From the NCBI GenBank assembly GCA_026014735.1, contig JAOZHT010000002.1, positions 62,001-126,000 of the forward strand: a DNA stretch of 64,000 bases, in the 5' to 3' direction. A model generated the notes under the pieces. It searched no databases. It had not been told where the DNA came from and saw nothing but the letters and a program-made list of their open reading frames with translations. A program made the translations under genes and the position numbers. How positions within the stretch are numbered: the stretch's first letter is position 1; each line of letters opens with the position of its first letter. Below are positions 42,969 through 52,056 of this stretch, one piece after another. The stretch comes from Candidatus Bathyarchaeota archaeon (GTDB taxonomy: Archaea > Thermoproteota > Bathyarchaeia > Bathyarchaeales > Bathycorpusculaceae).

Positions 42969-43703
42969 CTAGCTGGCTGGCGGAGTATAGGTTGTTGTGC
43001 CGTCGGTGATTATGGTTCCAACCGTCTCAACTGGAGCGGTTCCAAGCCACATGGGTATCTGCACGCGGACCCAGGCTGGAACATCGGTATGCGTCATGTT
43101 TATCGTCCATCCTGAATAGGTTGGCTTTGCAAGCGTCAAAGACTCGTTATGCGCAAATCCTGTAGCTATCGGCCGCAACATCATGGTCATCGGGGGAATT
43201 GTAAAGTTGCCTCCTAAAGCACTTGGAAGAGTCACATTAACAGATGTAGTTAAGTTAACCATCAATACGCCGTCGTCATCCATCCAGACCTGAAGTTGGC
43301 TGGCGTTGGGAGTAAAGTAGTTAGGCATGGTGGGCGGTGTCCAGATGGGAGTGCCGTTTACCACCTGCTTTATCCAATCGATAGCTGAAGCATTAGTGTT
43401 TGTTGAAAGAATCGCCACCGGAACATAAGAGTTCATATTGGGCACCCAGACATAAATCTCCATCACGTCGGGTCCGCCGTAATCAGATTCATTGCTTACG
43501 TCAACAACAGAAATCCTCAAGTTAACGGGATGACTGCTACTGGGCGGCAGCGCAAGAGTGACTATTCCACCATTTCCGTGGGTGACAACTGCACCAGTTG
43601 AGGCTGCAGGCGTAGGATTCGCCGAAGCCAAAATGACAGCGGCAGTAAGCATCGCTGCCACCAACACGGCCAAAGTAGATGAAACCGCAAAACGTCTTCT
43701 CAC
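42969..43703 (-). CDS. Secreted beta-rich protein
   Basis: The 244-residue protein has a signal peptide (STLAVLVAAMLTAAVILASA) and a Thr/Pro/Asn-rich extracellular part with several NxT/S sites. There is no C-terminal anchor. GTG at 43703 follows GGAGGTGAT, a full match to the archaeal anti-SD sequence, so expression should be high. It may be a surface or matrix protein; family not recognised. Confidence 0.72.
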   Translation of the reverse strand: MRRRFAVSSTLAVLVAAMLTAAVILASANPTPAASTGAVVTHGNGGIVTLALPPSSSHPVNLRISVVDVSNESDYGGPDVMEIYVWVPNMNSYVPVAILSTNTNASAIDWIKQVVNGTPIWTPPTMPNYFTPNASQLQVWMDDDGVLMVNLTTSVNVTLPSALGGNFTIPPMTMMLRPIATGFAHNESLTLAKPTYSGWTINMTHTDVPAWVRVQIPMWLGTAPVETVGTIITDGTTTYTPPAS

Positions 43704-44065
43704 TATCTATCACCTCCAAATATGTATGAACTATTATCTTGAAAAGAAACTCTGGAAAAGTCGGATTTGCAAACGCAAATTCCACCTTAGCCTACGAAGC
43801 GGCACTATTAAAAATTATTTTCAACCGTTAAAGCTGCAACGGGCACCCCCAACAGCCATAAACTGCCCTTTGGAGGGGCAAATCATAAATGCAGACGCGT
43901 TTCTTTGTTGGTTGGACAATGAGGATATCGAGGTACGATGAGGCCAAAGGCGGGGAAAAATATGCTGGAGGCTTGTGAAGTCTTTTTCCGCTACCGAGTC
44001 CAACAATAGGATTTTTTTATGATGCCGAGTAACCGAGGTTTTTAGCCCAGCCTAAGATCAGGCAA
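43704..44065. other. Gene-free stretch
   Basis: No gene is evident between the two minus-strand genes. TGCCC(TTTGGAG)GGGCA near 43863-43879 can form a small hairpin and may be part of a 3' end or leader. I see nothing else distinctive. Confidence 0.5.
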
Positions 44066-45988
44066 TTATTCGGTCCATTCAAGCACACCCTTAACGCGGT
44101 GATGAGAAAGCTTAATTTTGCCTTTAACAGGTTTCATTTTTATTTCTTCAGCATTAAACATAATTCTCATGTGTGCACTGAATTTCTGTGGAAAAACGAA
44201 TTGCTCTTGATCGTTGTTATTAAGTTGCGTTGCCTGCTGAAGCTTCTTTAAAGCCGCTTGCTCTTTTAACGCAGTGAACTGTTGTCGCGTCAGTTTATAG
44301 TTGATTGCTTTAGTTTTTGTTGCGTCTCTAATAACAAAGTATCTGTCCTCAGGTCTAAACTCGAAGTTTGGACTATCCAGCCATTTACTTAACAGGGGAT
44401 CAAGGTCCGCATCGTAGGTTGCTTCTCCAATAGGCTCCTTCATTTCAAAAGTCACTTGTTGAAAGCTACTTGATTTCTGGTTGATACTAACAGTCTCCAA
44501 GCCATTAAAACGGAGAAGGATACCCATGGTTGCTTTTCGAGTGTACTTTGCAGCGCTCTCATCACAAGGATGAATCTGTACATCAAGCTGTTTCACCCAG
44601 AACTTCTTCTTATCCGACGTAATTCGGAAAATGGTCCCGGGTGGTTCGCCTGTCGTTGGTTTCGTGTAAAACTGCCACCCGAGCGGTAAAACTCCGGATA
44701 AGGGGTTTTGTTTCTTTTTACGTTTCCACCAAATCACTGCACCTACCGGCGTTATAATGATGATTGCTGAGGGAACTGCAACCTCAATCAAGAGCCAAGG
44801 GATTACAAAAAAATCTATTTCTACGGACTGAAAAAATAAATTGGAAGACAGGTAGTTGCTGTCTTTGACTGTAAGTGTAACATTAAAGCTGCCTCCCTTC
44901 TGGAAAGTGTGTTCAATAGTTGCTTCGGTAGTTTCAATTCGTTGTCCATCTCCAAAATCCCATTCATATTTTATGATACTCCCATCAAAACATTGACTGG
45001 CTTGAGCGTTAAAAGTTACTTTTCCATCTTCTACCTGTGCTACCATAAAATGTGCGGTAGGTGCATTTACATGCCAATGCCATAATTCTCCCGCAGCGCC
45101 CCCAATCCAGAAGTCACTGGTGCTTAACATAAACAAAGCATCAAGATACTGCCCCGTTGGGCTTTGAGTAATACTCCAGCTTTGCCCCATCCAGTGCATC
45201 AAAATACCAGAGGCTCCCACTATCCACCCGTCTTTATTATTCACCATGTGTACTTCATTTAAATCATATTCAGTTCCGCTAGTTTTGTTCACCCAATTTA
45301 ATCCATCAAAAAAAATTATGGTACCATGTTCTCCAACAGCCCACACTTGCGTGGGGCTACCCTTAGATACCGACTGAAGAGTGCAGGTAGTGGGGCTAGA
45401 AAATTTAAGCCAGCTTTGACCGTTATAGCGTAAAATATTTCCGTATTTTCCTACAGCCCACCCTTCAGACGGGGAAATCATGCAAACAGAAGTCAACCCA
45501 TAGAAGCTTTCGCCTTGATCCTCAACCCATTGGTGTTGAGACCACTTCAGTATTCTGCCGTTGTTTCCCGTAGCCCATCCATTGTTGCCATCAACCATTG
45601 AGATGGAAGTCAAGCCATTGGTATTTGGAACCGAGCTATCTTCTGTCCATTTTTCACCATCGAAGTACATAATAACAGAAGAGGTTTGGTTTAACACTGT
45701 TCTGCTTCCCACTGCCCAACCCACTTGGGAGTTGAGCATAAAAATGTCTAAGAGATAACAATCTGTTTGCTTGTTAAGGGTCCATTGGCTTCCATCCCAA
45801 TGAAGAATAATTGTTGGATTGCCAGCTAAAGCCCACCCATTATTACCATCAATCATAAAAATCGACAGAATTCCATTTGCCGTTGGCCCACCGCTTTGAA
45901 CCCACGTGGCTTCTGCTTTGCCAACTGAACCAACAAAAAGCAATGCTACAATTATTACTAAGAATATTTTACCCTGAGGAGAGGGCAT
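44066..45988 (-). CDS. Transmembrane protein: seven-blade propeller, PKD domain, TM, cytoplasmic domain
   Basis: The 640-residue protein has a signal peptide ending AEA (residues 1-27). Seven repeats about 39-46 residues apart carry GWALAG at 51, GWAVGS at 90, GWATGN at 137, GWAVGK at 176, VWAVGE at 215, GWIVGA at 254 and FWIGGA at 293, fitting a seven-blade propeller. A PKD domain (YEWDFGDGQRIETTEATIEH) follows at about 311-390. One TM spans about 393-421 with a KRKKK stop. The last 215 residues are cytoplasmic and unlike families I know. Signal transfer across the membrane is an inference. Confidence 0.8.
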   Translation of the reverse strand: MPSPQGKIFLVIIVALLFVGSVGKAEATWVQSGGPTANGILSIFMIDGNNGWALAGNPTIILHWDGSQWTLNKQTDCYLLDIFMLNSQVGWAVGSRTVLNQTSSVIMYFDGEKWTEDSSVPNTNGLTSISMVDGNNGWATGNNGRILKWSQHQWVEDQGESFYGLTSVCMISPSEGWAVGKYGNILRYNGQSWLKFSSPTTCTLQSVSKGSPTQVWAVGEHGTIIFFDGLNWVNKTSGTEYDLNEVHMVNNKDGWIVGASGILMHWMGQSWSITQSPTGQYLDALFMLSTSDFWIGGAAGELWHWHVNAPTAHFMVAQVEDGKVTFNAQASQCFDGSIIKYEWDFGDGQRIETTEATIEHTFQKGGSFNVTLTVKDSNYLSSNLFFQSVEIDFFVIPWLLIEVAVPSAIIIITPVGAVIWWKRKKKQNPLSGVLPLGWQFYTKPTTGEPPGTIFRITSDKKKFWVKQLDVQIHPCDESAAKYTRKATMGILLRFNGLETVSINQKSSSFQQVTFEMKEPIGEATYDADLDPLLSKWLDSPNFEFRPEDRYFVIRDATKTKAINYKLTRQQFTALKEQAALKKLQQATQLNNNDQEQFVFPQKFSAHMRIMFNAEEIKMKPVKGKIKLSHHRVKGVLEWTE

Positions 45989-46201
45989 TATTATTCTTGC
46001 TCCACAATCAACTACTTAGTATTCTGTTTCGATTTGCTTATATGATTTTCCAAGCAACCCTTTCTCAAATACATATTCAGACAAGCTAAACGTATTCACC
46101 GAATAAGGTCACCAATCGACTGGAGTGTTCCAGCTTTGGAACAGCTTGTTCCCCGAGTAGAACTAAATAGCCAAATGGGAATAAGCAAATCGTGAACTCA
46201 C

Positions 46202-47203
46202 ATGGCAAAAAACCTCGATAAATCCGCGGCGCTGCGCCTCACCATTTTCGCTGCCACCTGCGTCTACCTTGCCTACGGCGTCTACTTTATGGTTTATGGC
46301 TTAAACTTTAGCCTGGACTTAATCACTAACAACTACGTCTACAACCTGGTAACCAAGGATCCATGGTGGTGGATTGCGCTCTATTATGGAAGCGAAGGCG
46401 TCGCGGGTTCGGTAGCGATTGTGCTGCGGGCCGCCGCGGGGGTTTTTGGGGTTTATGCGGCCTATCGATTCTGGAGAAGCGGCTCCGCCACGCCAGCGGT
46501 GCAGAAAAACGTCAGCCGCGCCTTGCTGTTTGAGGCAGGCTTCTTTTTGGCGCTCATCCCCTCCATCATCGCCGCCTTCGCCTACAACCTCACCGACAAA
46601 TACCTATTCTATTTTGACCACACCCCCGAACTCATACTGCTCTACGGCACCGCCATACCCTGCCTCGCCATCGTCCTCACCGCGCCGCCGCTGCTACTTA
46701 AGCTCCGAGCCAAAATCAACGCCCACGCAGCAAAAGAGGAGATTCTGCGGTGGAGCAGCCTTGCGGGCTTGGGTTATCTGTTTGTGGTTTTCTGGTTTAA
46801 CTACACGATGCTTTGGGCAGCATGCATGGTGCCGTATCCCAGGGCGTTCCAGGTCTACGGTTTAGAGTTCCTGCTGCAGCCAACCAACCTGGCAAGCTTC
46901 GCCGTCACGGTTTTCGGTTTACTCGCAGTGGCCCTTGCGGCGCTGTTTACGCTGCGCCCAGCCCTAAAACTTATGCCCCAAAAAGTCAACCTTACCGCGT
47001 TGGGTGCAGTGATGGTTGGCTTCAGCGGCTACTTCATTTTCACCACACTCTACTATTACCTAACCGGCGGCTACGCGGCTCATCCGAGCGTGTGGTACGA
47101 AGTGATTGGTCCGCTGCATAACCCTAACCTGTGGGCTTTGGCCTTGGTCTTGGTGGGGGCGGCGCTGATGGTTTATAGCAGAGCGCAGAGGCGGCAAATT
47201 TGA
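46202..47203 (+). CDS. Polytopic membrane protein
   Basis: The 333-residue protein has about eight hydrophobic segments (LTIFAATCVYLAYGVYFMVY; NKY and WW-rich loops between) and no obvious transporter signature. ATG at 46202 has no clear Shine-Dalgarno. A second short membrane gene follows at 47289. The family is unknown to me. Confidence 0.65.
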   Translation: MAKNLDKSAALRLTIFAATCVYLAYGVYFMVYGLNFSLDLITNNYVYNLVTKDPWWWIALYYGSEGVAGSVAIVLRAAAGVFGVYAAYRFWRSGSATPAVQKNVSRALLFEAGFFLALIPSIIAAFAYNLTDKYLFYFDHTPELILLYGTAIPCLAIVLTAPPLLLKLRAKINAHAAKEEILRWSSLAGLGYLFVVFWFNYTMLWAACMVPYPRAFQVYGLEFLLQPTNLASFAVTVFGLLAVALAALFTLRPALKLMPQKVNLTALGAVMVGFSGYFIFTTLYYYLTGGYAAHPSVWYEVIGPLHNPNLWALALVLVGAALMVYSRAQRRQI

Positions 47204-47288
47204 CGTTGCATGGGAATATGGATTTGGGCTCTGTATTGAAACTAGTAAAAGCTTATCTTTAAAGCCGACAACCTATACCTGAGCAACC

Positions 47289-47510
47289 TTGGTAACAAAA
47301 AAAAGCAAATACCTCAAAGTCCTAAGAATCCTGCTGTTGCCCGTGGTGCTGGTCGCAGGTTTAATCGGCTGGTGCCTAATCGTTATAGGAGACAGATGGG
47401 AGAACCGCAGCAGCAAGAAAGCTAAAGCCGAAGAGACCGAGGTGAAAGACGACGGCGTAACCTTTATGGTTGCTCCCCCTGAGGAAGAGGAATTAGAAAC
47501 CAGAGGCTAA
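47289..47510 (+). CDS. Small single-TM protein with acidic tail
   Basis: This 73-residue protein has a basic N-terminus (VTKKSKYLKVLRI), one hydrophobic segment (LLLPVVLVAGLIGWCLIVIG) and a charged acidic tail (PPEEEELETRG). Start is TTG at 47289. It follows the polytopic membrane gene by 85 nt. No known family. Confidence 0.5.
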   Translation: MVTKKSKYLKVLRILLLPVVLVAGLIGWCLIVIGDRWENRSSKKAKAEETEVKDDGVTFMVAPPEEEELETRG

Positions 47511-47576
47511 ACCGAAAAAACCCGGTTTCACCAGCCGATTCGCCCCCGTGTTGTCAATCACATACAGTCACAACGC

Positions 47577-47710
47577 CATTTATACCGCGAAGATAGTTGT
47601 TAATTCGCGAGAAATAGCCATCCAAGAGGTACACCCATGCTTGGCGGGTCGGCAGTTTAACTGGACGCGGGTTGCAAGGCCCTAAAGGAAGGATTAGGGA
47701 ACACATTTTT
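47577..47710 (+). other. Candidate structured RNA region
   Basis: Within a 357-nt gene-free gap, CGCGAA/TTCGCG pairs 47586-47591 with 47604-47609, CCAAG/CTTGG pairs 47622-47626 with 47640-47644, and CCCTAA/TTAGGG pairs 47680-47685 with 47694-47699. A TATA-like TTTATA at 47579-47584 lies at the 5' end. The dense pairing is suggestive, but no RNA family is recognised. Confidence 0.35.
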
Positions 47711-47867
47711 GATTCGCGCCTATGTTAACAGGAGCGATCCGCTAAGCCTACTTTTATTTACTTTCAGTCACCCCTCCCCTGCCTGTTAATGTCGGTTGAA
47801 TGCAGCACTTATATGCGTTTAGAACCCATGCTAAACTCCGTGAAACCCATTGAGCTACAAGCAGCAC

Positions 47868-48209
47868 ATGCACCCAACAGTCAGCCGAGCAGAACTCCAA
47901 CTCTTCCAAGCCCTATCCAACACTGGATTAACAGGCGGAATGGTCACCCAGAAACCCATCATCCTGCGATCCACCATCCCCGACTTCTGCTGGGTCGAAA
48001 AACGCAAAGTCGTCTACCTCGACGGCATCCCCGTCCACAGAAAAGACAGACAAATAGAAAACGACAAAGAAATCACCGAGTTACTGGAGCTTCAGGGCTG
48101 GGAGGTACTACGCGTCCCATATGACCCCCCGCTTACCAACAAGGCGCTCGCTGAAATCATGCAGACCATAAAACGATTCCTCGGCGTCGACGAAGAAGAC
48201 ACCCTCTAA
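47868..48209 (+). CDS. DUF559-like PD-(D/E)XK nuclease-fold protein
   Basis: The 113-residue protein resembles very-short-patch-repair-type or DUF559 endonucleases: IPDFCWVEKRKVVYLDGIPV, KDRQIENDKEITELLELQGW and EVLRVPYDPPL. The D of IPDF, the E-x-K of VEKRK and the YLDG strand fit a PD-(D/E)XK active site. ATG at 47868; TTG at 47850 would add six residues. Whether it repairs, restricts or regulates is not inferable. Confidence 0.75.
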   Translation: MHPTVSRAELQLFQALSNTGLTGGMVTQKPIILRSTIPDFCWVEKRKVVYLDGIPVHRKDRQIENDKEITELLELQGWEVLRVPYDPPLTNKALAEIMQTIKRFLGVDEEDTL

Positions 48210-48250
48210 GCCTCCCCAAAACGTTTTATTGCCCCCCAACCTTAATTTTT

Positions 48251-49207
48251 ATGGTTTCCGAGGCGACTTTTATGAGCGGCAACACCGAAAAATACGATGT
48301 TATTATCATAGGCGCTGGTCCCGCTGGGTTAACCGCAGCCATCTACTCGGCTTGGCTGGGGCTTAAAACGGTTGTTTTAGAATCAGCTGCATCCGGCGGC
48401 AGAGCCTTTTTGGCTCCTAAAATCGAGAATTTCCCAGGGTTTCCCGAGGGCATCACGGGCAGCGAACTTGTGGATAAAATGACCCAGCAGGCCCAGCGGT
48501 TTAAAGCTGAAATCCGCCTAAACGAGGAAGTCGTGGCGTTGGAGGCGGAGGGCAAGGTTAAATCGGTGATTTCCAGAAACGGCACCTATCAGGCGCCAGC
48601 CGTAATAATAACCACGGGTACCCAGAGGCGCAAGCTGCGGGTGCCGGGGGAAAACGACTTTTTAGGGCGGGGCGTCAGCTACTGCGCGGTCTGTGATGGA
48701 CCTCTTTTCCGAGGCCGATCCGTTGCGGTGGTGGGAAACAGCGTCGAAGCAGCCGTGGATGCTGAAGCGTTAGCTAATCTTGCAGCTAAAGTTTTCGTTG
48801 TAAGTCAAGAGCCGCAGCTGGAGATAAATGGAGAACAGCTAAACAGGCTAAAAATCAACCCGAACGTCCAAATTTTGATGGGGAAACTTACCCAAATCAG
48901 TGGGGAACACTCGGTTTCGGCAGTAACACTTCTGCAGTACCCAAACATGCAGGAAGCCCAGTTGACTGTACAGGGCGTATTCATAGCGTTAGGCAGCGTA
49001 CCCCTAACCGCCATCGTGGCGAAAGCAGGCATAACCACCGACCGCAACGGCTGCTTAATGGTGGATCGCACTCAGCAAACCAACGTGGAAGGCGTCTTTG
49101 CTGCGGGGGACTGCACATGCGGCGGCATGCAGGTGGTTACGGCGGCGGGGGAGGGCGCGATGGCGGCTATGAAGACGGCAGGGTACATCAGACGGAAAGC
49201 GGAGTAG
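48251..49207 (+). CDS. Thioredoxin-reductase-like flavoprotein, atypical NAD(P)H site
   Basis: The 318-residue FAD protein has GAGPAG at 21-26, the redox pair CAVC at 145-148 and the FAD motif FAAGDCTCGG near the end. The NADPH half is atypical: VAVVGNSVEAAVDAEAL replaces the usual GGGDSA, and VFVVSQEP lacks the HRR that binds the 2'-phosphate. It may use another donor such as ferredoxin or NADH. ATG at 48251 is 24 nt from a TATA-like TTTTATT, suggesting a leaderless mRNA; ATG at 48272 is possible. Confidence 0.82.
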   Translation: MVSEATFMSGNTEKYDVIIIGAGPAGLTAAIYSAWLGLKTVVLESAASGGRAFLAPKIENFPGFPEGITGSELVDKMTQQAQRFKAEIRLNEEVVALEAEGKVKSVISRNGTYQAPAVIITTGTQRRKLRVPGENDFLGRGVSYCAVCDGPLFRGRSVAVVGNSVEAAVDAEALANLAAKVFVVSQEPQLEINGEQLNRLKINPNVQILMGKLTQISGEHSVSAVTLLQYPNMQEAQLTVQGVFIALGSVPLTAIVAKAGITTDRNGCLMVDRTQQTNVEGVFAAGDCTCGGMQVVTAAGEGAMAAMKTAGYIRRKAE

Positions 49208-49300
49208 CGATTCCGCCGCAACCTCGGGGTTAACCAGCCAAAAATGATGCCGGTATAGGGAAAAACCTTTAGATGTAATGACCCTAAATAGGTAGGCAAG

Positions 49301-49990
49301 GTGTTGATTGCAATAGAGGATTATCCGCCTGTAGCCTTCAAGCTTGGAACCAGCCAAACCAAAACTGACCGTGAATGGCTAAAAAAGAAGAAAGAGTACT
49401 ATGAGAAGGTCTGGAGCAAAAGCGGCCAGAGGATTCTGGGAAAAATCGAAGATGCCTGCGGCGAAGCCTTCACATCCACCGCTAAGCAAAGCGGCATCAC
49501 CGTGCTTCTTAGCAAAAAAACCCAGAAAAGCCGCAGCGGACTCCTCAAGCAGGAAAACCCATTAGAAATCAGTCTTTTCTTAACAAAAAACGACACCTCC
49601 AACACACTCAAGGAGTTGCTTGTGCGTATGCTGGTGCACTCGTTTATTTGGCAGCAGTACGAGTTCCACTTCCGGGTTAGAGAGCAAACCCTCTTTGAGG
49701 ACATCCTCGCCGACGAATTCTCCACCGCCATGATTAGCCTAGTGGTGCTGGGCAGAAAACCCACCAAAGCCAACTGCGCCGAGGCCCTCGACCGCGCCGT
49801 AGAGGAAACCGTGGATCGGCTCTCGCAGAAGACGCCGCGCAGCAGACTGGTTGATGCACTCTTCAAGTCCTTTCAGGATTACCCCGATAAAATCAGGAAA
49901 GGCAACGCAGATATTTTGGTGTGCCGCGAGGAACTCATAGAGGAACTGCTGCAGTTTCTGCCCAAAACCGAAGAAGCCGCCGGAACCTAA
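49301..49990 (+). CDS. Conserved hypothetical protein
   Basis: The 229-residue protein opens LIAIEDYPPVAFKLGTSQTK and is mostly helical and charged, with KELLVRMLVHSFIWQQYEFH and EDILADEFSTAMISLVVLGR in the middle. A His-rich pair and Glu/Asp resemble a degenerate zincin layout, but no HExxH is present. GTG at 49301. It follows the flavoprotein gene; no operon evidence. Family not recognised. Confidence 0.6.
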   Translation: MLIAIEDYPPVAFKLGTSQTKTDREWLKKKKEYYEKVWSKSGQRILGKIEDACGEAFTSTAKQSGITVLLSKKTQKSRSGLLKQENPLEISLFLTKNDTSNTLKELLVRMLVHSFIWQQYEFHFRVREQTLFEDILADEFSTAMISLVVLGRKPTKANCAEALDRAVEETVDRLSQKTPRSRLVDALFKSFQDYPDKIRKGNADILVCREELIEELLQFLPKTEEAAGT

Positions 49991-50030
49991 GGACAACGGA
50001 CTAACGTACCTGTAGATTATGTTTTTCAAG

Positions 50031-50145
50031 GTTTTCTGTGGGGATTACTCTACAACAACCCAAGGTTTGCAGAAACAACACATTTCGGCGGCACACGTTA
50101 CGGAGCATTGCAGACTGGATGTGGAGTAAACCACAAGCAGAACAG
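50031..50145 (+). repeat. Dispersed repeat, copy 2
   Basis: Shares ACAACAACCCAAGGTTTGC, GTGGAGTA and CCACAAGCAGAACA with 32831-32950 in the same order and orientation, with about 20 variable positions in the middle. It lies between two convergent genes. Confidence 0.75.
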
Positions 50146-50158
50146 ACAAAATTTTGAT

Positions 50159-50992
50159 TTACTGATATAGGGGGCAGACAACGCCGGTTTGACCCGTTAC
50201 AGCAGCTAATTGTGCAGGGTCAATATCTAAAAGAGGCAGGAGTTGGCTAAGCTGATTTATCGCTAGATGCGGTCGGATAGCTGAGGCGGTTTGGTTTCTG
50301 CGTTTAATATGAACCGAGGTCAGACCTGCTCTCTTTGAACCCAGCACGTCGGTTTCCAAGTTGTCACCCACAAAAACCGCATCTGAAGCCTCAACGCCCA
50401 GATACCGCAGGGCCATATTGAAGATATGCGGGTGAGGTTTACGCAGGTTTATGTCGCCGCTCACCACGGTCAGGTCCAGAAACTCTATGAGGTGATGCTC
50501 TTCGAGGAGTTCCCATGCGCACTCCGAGAATGAGAGATTAGATATGACGCCTACTTTGTGGCTTCGGTGGATAAGCGAAAGAACCTCTAGGGCTTGAGGG
50601 TCCACTGTTATGTGTTTCTTGAATTCTTTGGAGAACTCGTTAGCTGCGTCTATGGCGAGGAAAGTTTGGTCTTTAAGTTTTCTGCCCAGTTCAGCGATTG
50701 TTCTCTCGATATAGCTGCTGAAATGGGGTTCCTCCAGCGAAACAGCGGTTTCATGCTCGATTCGGTCGGCTACTTTTAGGCAGGTTTGTTTGAAGGCGCT
50801 GAAGGTGCAGTTTAATCCGTTCGCAGAGAGGTACTGGTGGGCTTTGCGTAGGCTCTGCATGTATGCGTCATGTTCGTTGTTTATCAAAACCAAGGTGTCA
50901 AATAGGTCAAAGAGGACTGCGTCGAAAGGTGCTTTCTGGCGAAGGGGGATGTTGAAGGGGACGCCGGTGGGAAGGTGTTTTAGTTGCAGCAT
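50159..50992 (-). CDS. HAD-superfamily hydrolase
   Basis: The 277-residue protein shows HAD motif I VLFDLFDTLVL, motif II VGVISNLS, the motif III lysine in LRKPHPHIF and motif IV FVGDNLETDVLGSKRAG. The insert between motifs I and II makes it a C1-cap enzyme, typical of small phosphatases. The N-terminal 20 residues and C-terminal 30 residues are extra. ATG at 50992. Substrate unknown; it diverges from the VOC/RibD-like pair. Confidence 0.88.
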   Translation of the reverse strand: MLQLKHLPTGVPFNIPLRQKAPFDAVLFDLFDTLVLINNEHDAYMQSLRKAHQYLSANGLNCTFSAFKQTCLKVADRIEHETAVSLEEPHFSSYIERTIAELGRKLKDQTFLAIDAANEFSKEFKKHITVDPQALEVLSLIHRSHKVGVISNLSFSECAWELLEEHHLIEFLDLTVVSGDINLRKPHPHIFNMALRYLGVEASDAVFVGDNLETDVLGSKRAGLTSVHIKRRNQTASAIRPHLAINQLSQLLPLLDIDPAQLAAVTGQTGVVCPLYQ

Positions 50993-51159
50993 AAGGGTGT
51001 ATGGCTCGGCACTGGATATAGAGGTTTATTGCATAATATATAGAGAAGAGAGGTAACAATATAGAAGAAACAGGAGCGATACCGTGGCAGCCAATCCGCT
51101 CTGTAGCTATGTGCTGCAGCTACAACTCCTTAAATACCCAGAAACGCTAAGCCTCCTAG

Positions 51160-52056
51160 ATGATTTTTATGCAGCAAAAAATTACGCCTCACCTATGGTA
51201 CGATAGGGAAGCAAAAGAAGCAGCCCAATTCTACATATCAACCTTCAAAAACGGCAAAATCAAGAACACAACCATGCTTCGGGGAACCCCCTCAGGCGAC
51301 ACAGAAATTGTAACCATAGAATTGTATGGACAAGAATTCACCCTCATCAGCGCGGGACCATTCTTCAAGTTTAATCCCTCAGCCTCGTTTTTAGTCGCTT
51401 GCTCCACAAAAGAAGAAACAGATGCATTATACAATGCACTGTCACCTGGCGGCGGCGTTCTTATGCCGCTTGATAAATACCCATTCAGCGAGAGATACAC
51501 CTGGATCACTGACAAATACGGCCTTTCTTGGCAGCTGATGTCTTTTGGTAACCGACCGATTAACCAAAGAATCATACCCACCGTAATGTTTGTAGGTAAA
51601 ATGGCGGGTAAAGCAGAGCAAGCCGTAAACTTTTACGTTTCCGTATTCCGCGACGCAGCAGTTTTAGACATCATGCGTTACGGCGAAAACGAAGAACCTG
51701 ATGTAGCAGGCACCGCCAAGCATATTTCCTACAGGCTCGAGGGGGTAGAATTCGCAGCGATAGACAGCGCACAAAAGCACAATTTTGCCTTCAACGAAGC
51801 CACCTCATTTATGGTGCACTGCGAAACCCAAGAGGAAATCGATTACTACTGGAGCAGGCTCTCCGCAGACCCTAAAGCTGAGATATGCGGTTGGCTAAAA
51901 GACAAGTACGGCTTCTCCTGGCAGATAGTGCCAAACGCAATGGATAAGATGATGCAGAGCGGAGACGAGGAGGCTATTGCGCGGGTAACGGAGGCCTTTC
52001 TGAAGATGAAGAAACTGGACATAGCCGTATTGGAGCGGGCCTACAGGGGGATTTAA
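51160..52056 (+). CDS. Double VOC-domain protein (PhnB/3-DMU-9-methyltransferase-like)
   Basis: The 298-residue protein is two tandem VOC domains: ITPHLWYDREAKEAAQFYIS and the second PTVMFVGKMAGKAEQAVNFY, each followed by an SWQLM or SWQIV strand. PhnB-type VOC proteins are mostly bacterial and bind metals; activity is unclear. ATG at 51160 is 27 nt from a TATA-like CTTAAATA, suggesting a leaderless mRNA. Its stop abuts the next gene, suggesting transfer of a ready-made unit. Confidence 0.85.
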   Translation: MIFMQQKITPHLWYDREAKEAAQFYISTFKNGKIKNTTMLRGTPSGDTEIVTIELYGQEFTLISAGPFFKFNPSASFLVACSTKEETDALYNALSPGGGVLMPLDKYPFSERYTWITDKYGLSWQLMSFGNRPINQRIIPTVMFVGKMAGKAEQAVNFYVSVFRDAAVLDIMRYGENEEPDVAGTAKHISYRLEGVEFAAIDSAQKHNFAFNEATSFMVHCETQEEIDYYWSRLSADPKAEICGWLKDKYGFSWQIVPNAMDKMMQSGDEEAIARVTEAFLKMKKLDIAVLERAYRGI

